Part shown: positions 10,321 through 21,384 of the stretch, piece by piece
How the letters are laid out: every line of letters starts with the position of its first letter
Numbering within the stretch: position 1 is the stretch's first letter
Source: Terfezia claveryi
Taxonomy: Eukaryota > Ascomycota > Pezizomycetes > Pezizales > Pezizaceae
Assembly: GCA_015179025.1 (NCBI GenBank)
Contig: WHUX01000044.1
Location: forward strand, 1-64,000
DNA length: 64,000 nucleotides
Direction: 5' to 3'
Translations under genes and position numbers: made by a program
The notes under the pieces: model-generated
Databases searched by the model: none
The model's input: the letters and a program-made list of their open reading frames with translations, nothing else
What the model was told of the DNA's origin: nothing

Positions 10321-12106
10321 GGACAAGTAATGTTTGGTCGGGAATGGCAACGGTTCAAGCTGGACAAGCGGTGGATATACATATTCCATGATTACACGGG
10401 ACTATGGCAGTGTTTTGTAACTGGACTCAGTATGGACATCATTATTTTATGTGATTAAGGGTTGTTACAGATATCGCAATTTAGTTTTCCCCCTAGTGCC
10501 CCCAGTTTTCAATGATAATCAAACAATTAGTTTTGGATATGACCTCAATTTTTAATTTGCTTCACAATTCATCACTAGCGATTAAAAATTAGGGGAACTA
10601 TCAGCGTTCAGAAAGATACGGTATAAGTAGGTTATGGACACTTCCCGTTGTGCTGAGATGTGGCAGTTTTTGCTGATTAGAGTCATTGCCCGCATAAAGA
10701 ATAAGGTTATGGCGAGGTGAGATGCGGCATTACTTTGATATATTCTCAGCTCTTGGTATCTATGTATTGCGCCATGGAGATGTCACCCTTCGGTGTTCTT
10801 TTCTGGAAAGTCTAAGGCTATGACGGGGGCACTCTTCCATGTGCTCCTCTCTGCACGTATATAACCTATAGATACATATATTATACCCATGCAATTTATA
10901 ATCACTTTTTTTTTCCCTGATTATTGAACTAGCTCCAGGTCAGTTGGCCGCTTTGAAGGTATTGTACCCAGTAGTGAGCTATGTATAGACATGGTCGTCT
11001 GCGGACGCTTCTAAGGTTCACCTTGATCAATTTTGACGACCATGAATGCCAGGGCATGATTAGACCTAAGAACAGTTATAACCACTTAGGTTTACTCAAA
11101 CTACTCTCAGAGTCTGGACAGTATAACTTTTAAGTATCGGAGTTTGGGCTTTGATAAGTACAGCCAAATGAAAAAGCTTTCTGCATACAACAATCGCTAA
11201 ATAAAGGTCTTGGCGAAAACACAGCCAAAATGGTCACCTTTGTGGGAAAACTGTTATATGTAACCGAGTATGCCAGATAGTTACGAGAGAAAAAATAAAT
11301 ATAAAAGAAAATCTTCTCCGGCCTTATGCAGGTAGGTGCAACTCCTTGAATGGGCATAGTAGTTTGCATAATTGAAGGCATTTGAAAAATGGATATCACC
11401 TTTCATGACCTTCAAACAATCACCTACAGTGTCCATACACAATATCGCCTTGAAATCGAAGAATAAGTATAGGCATGTACGATTGGCACTTTTAGCTTTT
11501 TGGCTGTGTATTCGCCAAGATCTTATTTTCATGTGACTGTATATATCTGGCCTAAGCTTGGGGTGGCTCGATAGAGAGGCCCAAAAAAGTACTGTCTAAT
11601 GTATCTATTATTATACTTTGGCATCCTGAACTTGGGTTCACTGGTTGCTCCTCTGAGCCAGAAAGCTGCCTAGAAATGGTGTTACTTGCAATTAACTTCC
11701 TGTTACAATACAGCAATATTTCAAGAGAAGTAGTATTACTCACCTGCGTAGCCATTCTCTCTTAGGTGGCAGTTCAAGGTATCTAGTGACATATGAGGGC
11801 AACAATGTTATTGAATCTGCTCTCTAGTCCTGTCACTTTCTTTTTACACATCTAAGTATAGCCCTTCTCTCTTGTTTGCTGAGCTTTTTTGGTCTGCCGG
11901 GCCTAGGAGCATTTTCAATACGGCCTCGTTCTTTTACCCAATTTAGAAAGTTTTTGATGGTTGAGCAAGGGAGGCCAGAAATTACGAAATCATGATCATC
12001 GTATATTGTGGGTGGAGGAAAACGAGGATAATACCCCTCTCTACTACATTCATCTCGCGCCGCAGTTTGAAGGCATCTTAATGTCCGTTGTCGGGTCGGT
12101 GATTCT

Positions 12107-12243
12107 ACTCGTTACCACAATGAAATGTTGCACGCTGCATGAATTGTATTCCTAAATCCCATAGGCCACTTGAACTTCGTACCTCAATTCAGCTAGGTAT
12201 GTAGCTTGCAAGCAGAGTGCAACAATTCATTGTGGTAACGAGT
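12107..12243. repeat. Inverted repeat, 27-bp arms, MITE-like
   Basis: The arm at 12107-12133 (ACTCGTTACCACAATGAAAT...) and the arm at 12217-12243 are reverse complements with about one mismatch, separated by 83 bp. The layout is that of a small foldback or MITE. No target duplication could be defined and no second copy was seen in the window. Confidence 0.7.
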
Positions 12244-13922
12244 ACACTTTTCTCCAGCGTCGATCTATGTTTCACCATTACCTATGCCTACGAATTGTTC
12301 ATGTGAGAAGGCGAGATCTTTAAACATGCATGATCCCCATATACAATACTTGTAGATAATTAATTATAAGCTCCTGAGTGGTGACACGATTTTCCTTTTC
12401 TGGATTCATGATGAAGTGCGAGCTTGGTATCGACTTTATATGAAGGTCTGGTTGGATTAAGGAGCTTCACCAACCAGTTTCCTGACCTATAAATGTGACT
12501 GAAAGGCAATTCATGGAAAAACTTTCCGCATCACTAATTTCCTGCCTTTATGATCACCACTGTAGTAATCTGGATGGAATCCCTGAAATACGGAGCGAAG
12601 TTCCTCCAATAATCATTTGCATGAGATGATATGTCAAGACTCGAATCTGGAGCTTTGACTCAAATTACAGTTTTTGAGGGCCGCAGATGATGAAGCGTTT
12701 CAGGTATTCAACTGTATTGCTTATACATAGAGGGAAGCCAGAGTCCGTATATTTGTATTACCACAAGTCTAAACTTCCATTCTGGCTCAAACCTCATAGT
12801 AAGTGCTCTATTTATACACAGCTATGCTAGGTTTAAATGACCTTTGAGTATACAATTATTATTGTGAAATAATATTTGCGACATTGTACAGTATATCTTC
12901 ACCTACTTCAATAGTGAGCATAAACCTACTCATCGACCAACCGAGTACTATGAGTACTATAGGTGTAAAACAATACTAGAAAGGCTTGAAAACGGGTACC
13001 TGGTTTACCTGGCGGCGAGTATTTGAATTATATACGATTTTTCCGACCGGTTTTACCCGTCCACAGGTAATGTTTACCAATACCGCAAAATCGGACAGTG
13101 TTTTCCAGTGGTCGAGAATATAGAGAGGCACGAAGGGTTCTTGATGTAGGTTCTCATGGGAAAACAAAGCCATGCAACCAGTCTTCCGCACTTGCATGTT
13201 CACAAGTCAAGGATCGCAAACTCCAACTTTAATCCACGAGGACGTTTCGATAAAATCATGAAAGCTTCTTCCTGATTCAGGTAATGTAAAGGGAGTCATA
13301 ACTGTCATAGTCTCATGGCCAGAATTTAACGAGGGATGCGGACGTCGAGGAGTGTTTATGTCTAGAGGTGATCAATTCGAATGTTCTCCCACCTGCCTTG
13401 ATGGCTTCCGGTCCTATTTTCATAGTCGCTGTTTGTAATTGGGTGAAGCGCTGACATTGCAGAGCTCAATGGATGCAGATACAAAAAAGAAAACTCAACA
13501 GATCTTGGAGATCTACATCGATGGAAACGAAAAGGTACAGTACGTGCATGGAAACACGGTACGTACTTTACATACATGGTAACATGAAGGGTATTCAAAA
13601 CTAAAATATTTCGATGGATTAAATGCGATCATGGTTTTGACACCAAATCCATTTAGGTGGTTGTAAATCTATTTGCTACCAGAAAGATTTTGTGTGTGGC
13701 GACCCATCTCTAAGAAATTCCCACGGCGGGGATTTTGATCGCTCGTCATGATCGAACGATCAAAACGTCTAGATCACGTATAGTCATGCCAAGATCATGA
13801 TGAAACTTAGTAATTTGGCAGGAGCGACTTTTGATACTAGTCAATGCTGCGCATAAGTGTCAAAAGGAGACTAATAACTTGTTTTTTAGCTGGATAGAGG
13901 AAGACGAACCTCGGAGGAGGGG

Positions 13923-13968
13923 CTTGTGCCAACCAGACTACTTCGTCTTCTAGTCTAGGTGGCACAAG
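13923..13968. repeat. 46-bp palindromic mini-element (TAGTCTGGTTGGCACAAG family)
   Basis: CTTGTGCCAACCAGACTA (13923-13940) and TAGTCTAGGTGGCACAAG (13951-13968) form 18-bp arms with a 10-nt loop. The same half-site recurs many times in the window (see findings), sometimes as a pair, so this is a dispersed family. Confidence 0.75.
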
Positions 13969-14806
13969 ACGAAGAGGAAAGAAGATATCCGGATAACCCT
14001 AGTCTGGTTGCACTACCCCTCCACTAGGTGAAGCGGTTGCTGAAGCCATTACAGATGCACTTATACTGGGGACTCGGAGATAGACGCTGGGTCATCATCG
14101 GAAGAGCTTTCAGAGACTTCGACATCAGAGCTGTCTTCTTCTTCAGCACCGCCATCTTTGGTTTGAGGATGAGGATAACACCTTATGCATACCCCCACTC
14201 TGAAGAACTCGAGTATTTAAAAAAAAAAAAAAAAAATCTGAAGAACTCAGCTTACCTTAGAGAACTCTCCTTTGGCTATGCTCCTTTGTATGTATTCGTA
14301 TGCTACTGGCCGAATCGTAGTGTCAGTGCCGTATCGTCTGGGTCACAGTAGTCTGGTTGCACGGGGTCACAGTAGGTTATCTTGTTGCACTACCTGTGGA
14401 GGGGTACATAGTAGTCTGGTTGGCTAGTCTCGTACCCAAGCACTTGGCATCATGTCAAGTCAATAAAAATACGTTGGTAGTTTCCGGCCTTGATCGCACT
14501 ATGCTCAAGTTTAGAACGTCGATTCCAATTTTCAATTCAATCGATAGATTATTTTAGTTTTGAATACCCCTATGGTACGTGAGTGCCCTTTGTGCAACCG
14601 AATCTGCGCTTCTACGGTCTGCAGGAAAATTACAAACGCATTCTTCACAGCCCTCGAAGATCGCGAGCACCCATAAGTAGGCTGACACGATTCACGCCTT
14701 CTTAGATTTCAACTTCTGCTTAGTCTCGATCACTTCTGCTATACTTCACCTTTCTAGAAGCACTGTTAACTACCCTCTCGGCAAGCTCGAACGTCGTAGG
14801 CTCACC

Positions 14807-16038
14807 ATGACTACTACCTCTGGTACAGCATCACTCATGTTGGCGCAGTGGACGGTCGCGGATCTGAAACAAACGACAACCTCGGTAAACAAGAAAAATT
14901 TTGAATATCTCAGTTCTTACAACTGGTCGGAGCAAAATCTTAGCGATAGCACCATAATCGTCCCGGGTTAGTTCCTCCCTATAGGTAGCCTCAGTCGTTA
15001 TCAATGTTAATACCTGGAACCTTAGGCTGCCCCTCGCGCTGGGACCCTCCACCCTTGCCAAGAGCTGTTCGCCCAGACAATGGGCTTGTCTTTGTAGACC
15101 AGAACGCCTATCGGCATCCCAAAATTCCGCTTGAACCTCTCCTACAGGCCTTGCACATCACTAAGCCGTCGTTTGATCTAAACAAGGTCCAAATCATCAC
15201 CGACCGTAACAATTTACGCAAGTTGTTTGAAGTGGTTTGTGGGGAAAAGCATCGCGATTTTGAGATCGCAGTGGAGATTGTCAACAACACAGCACTGTTT
15301 ACTCGCTTGGAACGATGTACAAGCGAGGTCATTGGTAGTCAGGAATTCAGGGGATATGGGCATGAGTTTGAAAAGGAATTCACAAAGTACCCAAGTAGCG
15401 TGAAAAGAAGTACTAGCCATCACCGCATTGTTACTTATAGCTTTGGAGGTCTGAATATAATTGTTCGCTTCGAGGCTGATGGAGCTCTGCCACCGGCTGC
15501 GGATCCAGTTAATATCACTAAGGCGACACCAGCGAAAATCAGTGAGCAGATACTTACAGATTTGCCTTCAATGAGGTTGCAAGACGGGCTCCCTCCCACT
15601 ACTCCAACTTCGGCATCCAGGCTCGGGGTGATGAAAGCCGGAGAACCTGTCCCGCAGGACCGAATTCTTGAAATCAAAACAAGGGTTCAGCATAAGGCCA
15701 TTGGGATCCCTGAGTGCATGTCCCAACTTTGGTTTTCAGATACAAGAAACTTGTTTATCGGATTACATAACAGTGGGATTTTCCATACTATCAATAAATA
15801 TCAGGTGGATGAAGAGATGAATTCTCAGTGGGAGAAGCAGCATGAGAAGCAGCTCGGGTTGTTAGTGGATTTGTTAGGTAAGATTATTGCTACCGCAAAG
15901 GGAAGTTCTTGCAGAACCAAGGTGAGAGGCGTGAAGGGGAAAGTAACATTGGAAGAATGGCAGGCTACGCAGGGACCTGCGGCCCATTTGACAAAGCTGC
16001 CGGTCGATTTGATAGCATTCTGGAGCCTCAATGCGTAA
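14807..16038 (+). CDS. Conserved fungal protein of the 'geranylgeranyl pyrophosphate synthetase-like' group
   Basis: Exon 1 is 14807-14966 and exon 2 is 15026-16038. The 59-bp intron (14967-15025) splits a Gly codon and joins the frame exactly, giving 390 residues. ATG 14807 has a good context (TCACCATGA). Diagnostic stretches are YLSSYNW, STIIVPGCPSRWDPP, LVFVDQNAYRHP, DLNKVQIITDRNNLRKL, EFRGYGHEFEKEFT, HHRIVTYSFGGLNIIVRFEADG, LEIKTRV and PQLWFS-like SQLWFSDT. These identify a family widespread in Pezizomycotina that is often annotated as geranylgeranyl pyrophosphate synthetase. No prenyl-synthase DDxxD motif is visible, so that name is probably an inherited misannotation. The EIKTRV segment after a conserved FEADG resembles a nuclease-like core, as inference only. 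The gene looks intact. Confidence 0.85.
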
Positions 16039-17436
16039 GGCTGGCATTACTAGGTTACTGTCCACGTGTACAGGTGCCACCCGAGGCTGGTACGAAGATT
16101 ATAGGTTAGGAAGGATCATGATTCGGCGAAGGAATATATGGTTTCAAAGCTGAAATTGGCATGGATACGATATGAATACGTCGGATGAAATTGTTAAAGC
16201 CGCGTTACCTAACTCATTCTAACTTCTGATGTTTGAGCTCCCTAACTAACCACAATCAAAGTCGTAATGCCCAGGCATCCCGCAATCACACTCATATGCA
16301 TTGCCGAAACATTTAGCCGCACGGCTTAGGATTTATTGTCTAGCTGTTCCCAAGCAGTCTGAGGTAAGTGGATGCTCGAGCGAGGCTTCTTCGTCCGGTG
16401 TTATTCCCTCCGACCTTCTTCCGTTACCATCGGCATTGCTGCCCTGATCTTTACTCTACGTAGTTCCCATACGGTGACTCCAGCTGGTACATCTGGCTCC
16501 GCTGGGGAGTTTATATAAGTTTTCTTTTACTATATAAGGGGTTTCGATATCCTTCGTTAAATTTGAATCCAGACAGAGGGCCTCCACCTTTGGAGCCTCG
16601 GAACACGCACCCCATCCCTCCCAAATCGAATGTGTCTGCCGCGAGGCCCCAGCTTACCGATCTTACCAAATAATGCCAGTGACTGCTTACCACATATCTT
16701 GGGAATGCGGATCTCCACATGGATGTGGGCCAGCATGCTGCTAGCAACATTTCGAACGAGATCGACCTGCACGAGAGCCCAGTGGACGGAACCGAATTCA
16801 CTTGAACCATAGTCCTCCGAGATCCGGGAGGTCCCTGTGAGGGGTGAAGAGCGGGTGTGGTAGATTGTACCCTGCTGGAAGGGGGTAATGGGGCCACCAC
16901 ACGGATGACAGACTAGGTGAAGTAGTAGGTGATACCGTAAACCACTCAGATATATTTCCCATGATTCCAATTGATTATTTGATATCCCAACATGTATTTG
17001 GGATAAAATTGTAACCATTTGGCCCATAGTTGAGCGACTCAGCCTTGCCTGAAACCTCTTGTTTAAGACGCTTTTCCTTTGTAGCCAGAGATCACTTTAT
17101 ATCTGTTCCGGGCCAGCCGCGAGAACTCAATATTCGCGAGAGGCCTGACTCGCGGGGGGCCCGGGCCCCGCGGGAGAACACGGGAGCACATAATTACCCA
17201 AGTAATTAAATCTAATATATAGTAGATACAAGGTGGAATAAAGCACGCAAGGGAATACAAAGTGGGAGTAAAGTACGAAATGAGATTGGACATTAAGCAG
17301 AAGGGCCGGCAACATGTATTGTGTCAGAGATTTGTTGGTATATATGACATATTACTTCACCTCGTTAGGCAAGGTAGTACACTGGGGAGTGGACGTTGGA
17401 TAGAGAACAGAAGAAAGGGTGCGAGGAAAGGAGGTA
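16039..17436. other. Intergenic; doubtful minus-strand ORFs
   Basis: Overlapping minus-strand ORFs at 16511-16900 and 16557-17027 include a stretch that reads like protein (FGSVHWALVQVDLVRN), but no splice model or family supports them. A GC-rich palindrome (GGGCCCGGGCCC-type) lies at 17150-17175. Confidence 0.35.
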
Positions 17437-18308
17437 CCGTATTAATTCGCGAGTAAGAATGCTGTCTTACTAACAAACGGGCGGTCGGAGGGGCCTTAAA
17501 TTTACTGTCTTATATATAATACTAGCTTAGACACGGGGTACTTACTTATAAAAGAAGGGGGTGGGACAAAAAAAAAATGCGGAACAAAAAAAACATTCCG
17601 GAACAACACCGACAGTAGCATAATTGATATCTTTTTACATGATCTCCTCTCCAAGCGTGATTGTAGCATATTGCGCAGCCTCTTCTTCAGTAATGTAATC
17701 TCCATGCTCAGTGTCACTTCTTATCCGCTTCCTCCTCATCATCACAATCTCAAGGTCAGAACTTTCATCCTCCGTGCTGTTGGCAGGTTGGGTTGGTCTT
17801 CAGACTCAGGAAGTAGTTTCCAATCAGGGACTGTATAGATTGAGATTCCTTCAATATGGATCTCCGAGTCTGCCGTGCCATCGATTGGGACAGCAATTTC
17901 ACATTTGCGAAATGAGCGAGTTTAAGGGGTATTAGCTAAGTATACATGCAGGAGGATTTAAAAGGTTGAGCTAACAATCATATCACGGTTGGCAGATACC
18001 GACTTCCATGCTGTGGCTACCCATTTGGTCATAAGAATTCGCCGTTGGGAAGCTGTATATTTATTCTCCATCCAATTGTAGAGATTTGCAGCATAGTGCG
18101 ATTGTGATATCTCATCGTGATGGTGATGAGTGAAAGAAACCGGCTGCGCCAGTCAACGTTGACATTACTATACTACTGTCCTATAAGAAAAATTTGCTGT
18201 CTAAAACACGATTCGGATATCTCGGCCAAAATTAGGCTATTTTACCCCTGTCTTGTACACTAATACTGTCCTGCCAAGTAGTACTTTCTCACTCGCGAAT
18301 TAATACGG
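17437..18308 (-). mobile_element. Non-autonomous pogo/Fot1 element (872 bp)
   Basis: The terminal inverted repeats start CCGTATTAATTCGCGAGTAA at 17437 and mirror at 18308, each flanked by TA (17435-17436 and 18309-18310), the target duplication of this superfamily. Reading the minus strand, the interior keeps only the transposase C-terminus (THHHHDEISQSH, LYNWMENKY, RRILMTKWVATAW) plus a short intron-like break and the SEDQP tail. The catalytic domain is deleted, so it can move only in trans. Confidence 0.9.
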
Positions 18309-18515
18309 TATATCATATATACAAGAACTTGTGTCCAACTCTCAAAATTACAGATAATACACTAACTTAAATGTACATACTAAACAAATGAAATCCCAAA
18401 CAAATGCATCTCCAATCAAATGCTTTGGTAGAGCTGTTTGTTGTTAATAATAATCATGAAATATACAGCTAGAACCTCGGAAAAACAATACACTAGCTAG
18501 CAGCTCCGAGCGTTT

Positions 18516-18996
18516 CCTCCACGCTTTAATCGCTTCAGAAGGGCTCTACTAGGGGAGAAACGGAGCTGGGAGGAGCTCGACAAGCCGGAGTGGAGAAAGG
18601 AGGAGAGGAGACCTATGAGGCCACAGAGGCCTTCTTCAAGGTGCTCTACCACGAACTTACATAGCGGGCAATTTCCACAAGTTCCCTTTGTTTTAGCCTA
18701 TTACATTTTCACCACTAGTTCAGTTTATTTACTAGTTCACTATTTCTACAGTTTTACTTTAAGTTCATTGTTTCTGTCAGGGGTCAAGGCTCAGTCAGGC
18801 CTTCGGGTCTTTGGCTAGTCCGCTAATGACAGCATGGGGCCTCGTCCTGGTATTTGTATTTATTTTTATTTGCGCAGGTCTGGCAGATTAACTTGCCTTA
18901 CCCTTGAATCCACCGGGTTTCCGTGTGGCTCCTCATGGTCCCCTAATGGGGCCGCATAGGAGGAACAAGATCTAAAAAAACAAAAAAAAAAAAAAA
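18516..18996 (+). mobile_element. 5'-truncated LINE with target-site duplication
   Basis: The copy starts inside the ORF2 C-terminus (RALLGEKRSWEELDKPEW), ends that ORF at TAG after YHELT, then has the shared 3' UTR (GGCAGATTAACTTGCCTTAC, GGGGCCGCATAGGAG) and a poly(A) tail. GAGCGTTT lies at 18508-18515 and again at 18997-19004. A 1-nt shift near 18600 breaks the residual frame. Confidence 0.85.
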
Positions 18997-19004
18997 GAGC
19001 GTTT

Positions 19005-19496
19005 TGCAGGCATCAGGGCAGATTTTGGAGCAGTTTAGTACAAGACTCTTGTAGATAAAAGTTATCACTACCAAGAGTCTAGGACCGAGCGAATAGAATA
19101 TATTTATGCATTCAACAGAACATCTTAGTAGTAGCAGTCTTAGAATGGCACTACTTGTTATATCACAGAGCAAATAGACTCTCAAATCTACTATAAAATC
19201 TGCATATATCACAATACCATGCACTCGCGAAGCATATGATTTCATAATATAACTACAGTATTACCATATATCACTAAGTACTTCACAAAACAACTGAAAC
19301 TAAAATAACAGAATGAAATAAAATACACTTCGTACCAATTATAAACTCGTGACACCAGAAAGCCATGCACCAGCACAAAATAATTAGTATTTACTTAAAA
19401 TAAAAAAAAAAAACGCCCAAAATAAAACCTCCCGACATCCCTCTCCTGTCATGGCTATTTTCTTCGCCACTATGACAGTCATAGTATTAGTTATAG
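19005..19496. other. AT-rich spacer, nothing identified
   Basis: The sequence between the LINE tail and the broken gene has poly(A) runs and no supported ORF. Confidence 0.5.
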
Positions 19497-20586
19497 TCAC
19501 AAATTATAGAACCTGAGTGGCATACTGTTTGGAGTTCGGTCCTTACACATTTGGACGCCCGTTGACGCCCTTTTCTGAATCTCCTCAACTGCGACGTCAA
19601 AGTAGCGAGAAATGCTTTCTATCTTTCGGAGTTATTCTTGCACTGTTGGATCTTCTAAGTTTGGTGCCAGCGTGATATGGGGGTTCAGGTCAATTTTATC
19701 CTCATCTGCTGTGTTGTTCCGGGGCTGTGGTGCAGCTATTGCCCCTTTCAACGGCAGTATAATTGACTCCGTTCCTGAAATTATGTTCCAATACGGAATC
19801 ACCTTCTTTCGCTTTCTCAGAAGCTCCATGTATATGTTTGCAACAGTTGGGATGGTATTCTTGTCCCACTCCGAGAGGTCTTTGATCAAGGCCTGGGTAA
19901 ATGTGGTATTACCATCTGTCGTTGGTCGTGCATTCGTCAGAGTGGCGGTGGCAGCCAGTCACTCGATGGTGGAGGTGAACCCTTCCCTTGCGGCGTGGGC
20001 TGCATCAGTGCGTAGAGGATATCTGTTCCATCTAGTCCCACCTCGGGTTGCGAGAAGAAACTCTGCACCATAGAGAACTCTATGGAGTATTTGAGTTACG
20101 ATTAGGATTTCCTGAGTGTAGGAGGAGGTTCTTGGGTTCGCTGACTGTACACTTGCCATGGCCTGCATAATGAAAAATTATCAGGCCTCGCAAACACCTT
20201 TGTAGTCTTCCGCAGGGCTTTGAGAACTACTCTTCCAGCACTGATTGCAAGTCATGTCAGAACGTAAACCGGTAATCATGCCTGTTGGAGATCCGGAGCG
20301 CGTAGGTGAACGTCGGCTCAAGGTGGGAGTTGAAACAAGTTTTCATGGCCTCTGAATCAATGATCCTATCATTATCCGAGCCAAAGCAAACCGTAATCAA
20401 GCCAACCACTTCGTAAGTCCTCTGATGCTGCCCTGCAGCAAAATGTTGTTCTATGGCGCTCTCGACCGCAGCAAGCTTAACATCCGTGCTCGAGACTTGA
20501 TCTGAAGCGGAATCCAGGTTGAACTCCTCGGTTGCGATCTCCAGATTAGGGTTCCCCTCCACGTCCTTTGAATTGTCAGAGGCCAT
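19497..20586 (-). pseudogene. Unrecognised two-exon gene with three nonsense codons
   Basis: ATG is at 20586. Exon 1 runs to 20242 and exon 2 from 20162 to a TGA at 19497. The 79-bp intron (20163-20241, GTGCTG to GCAG) joins the frames in phase 0. Within this model there are only three premature stops: TGA 20257-20259, TGA 19959-19961 and TAA 19632-19634. Each can be derived by one C-to-T change from CGA or CAA, and the frame on both sides of each is coherent (TSTIE-stop-LAATATLTNARP; DPTVQE-stop-LRKIESISRYFDVAVEEIQ). The N-terminus is acidic (DNSKDVEGNPNLEIATEEF). I do not recognise the family. It reads like a formerly functional gene lost by point mutation. Confidence 0.6.
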
Positions 20587-21384
20587 GATAGCGGAAAAAG
20601 CAGGTCGGTGAGGACAGCGGAGGGTGTGCAGGAAAGGGAAAGAGGACGGTGATGAGGGGAGAGGATGGTGATCAGGAAACAGGAGCGTGATGATGTAGGA
20701 GGAGGGTACAGATGAACCTCATTACAAGCATATCGCCGGGGCCAGGTGGGGTATGCGTGTAACGAATATATTCTTATATTAAAGAAGAAAATAAATAAAT
20801 ATGGAAAGAAGGTAGCGCGGTAGTCTGGTTGGCACAAGCCTCTCGTAGGTAGCGCGGACTTAAGAAAAGGTACGGAATAAGACTAAGGATACAAGAAAAG
20901 GTGCGGAATAAGACTATGGGTACAAGATACATAGAAAATAGAAATTATAGGAGAGATCAACAAGAGGAGGAGGTTCCGGATGCAGAATGACCTAGGAAAT
21001 CGGTGATCCTGCGCTGAGCATGGTGACGCCTGTGTTGCAGTTACAGAAGCTCAATGCGCTTTTTCTCACGGTTGAGGACATGTTGTAGCTCAGCTAATAT
21101 TGGCTGTAGGTTCAGCTTGAAGTGAGAAGAGGAGCAATGCTTCGATGTGGGCTAGGGCTGCAGAAGGTAACCGGGGGAGGTGTGATTCAAACCAGCGTTT
21201 GATGTGTCGCCATGTAGACTTCAGGTTTAGAGATACACTCGGTGATCTGTAGGAATTCGCTTGTGTGTGGGACTTGTAACCTATGGAGTTGTGCGTACCT
21301 GTTATTGTACATGCACGGTTATTCTGCGGGCTCTGTTGTTGTGCGCGATTATTTCTTATCGATAAGGGTGCCTAATTTAGTAAC
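20587..21384. other. Upstream spacer with one mini-element half-site
   Basis: TAGTCTGGTTGGCACAAG lies at 20821-20838, upstream of the broken gene. The rest shows no gene. A tandem AAGAAAAGGT(A/G)CGGAATAAGACTA repeat occurs twice near 20860-20920. Confidence 0.5.

Larger units (their letters stand above)
10321..14806. other. Long intergenic stretch with small inverted repeats
   Basis: No ORF here has recognisable domains or paired splice sites. Supported structures are the inverted repeat at 12107-12243, the palindromic mini-element at 13923-13968 and three further copies of its TAGTCTGGTTG word at about 14000, 14349 and 14412. A 17-nt poly(A) run lies near 14219-14236. Confidence 0.55.

Noticed and set aside
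16511..17027. Minus-strand ORFs upstream of the pogo element
   Set aside because: Two overlapping frames, no splice sites or family; only one short stretch looks protein-like.
20451..20837. Minus-strand 128-codon ORF overlapping the broken gene
   Set aside because: It is in another frame of exon 1 and its promoter, with no protein features.
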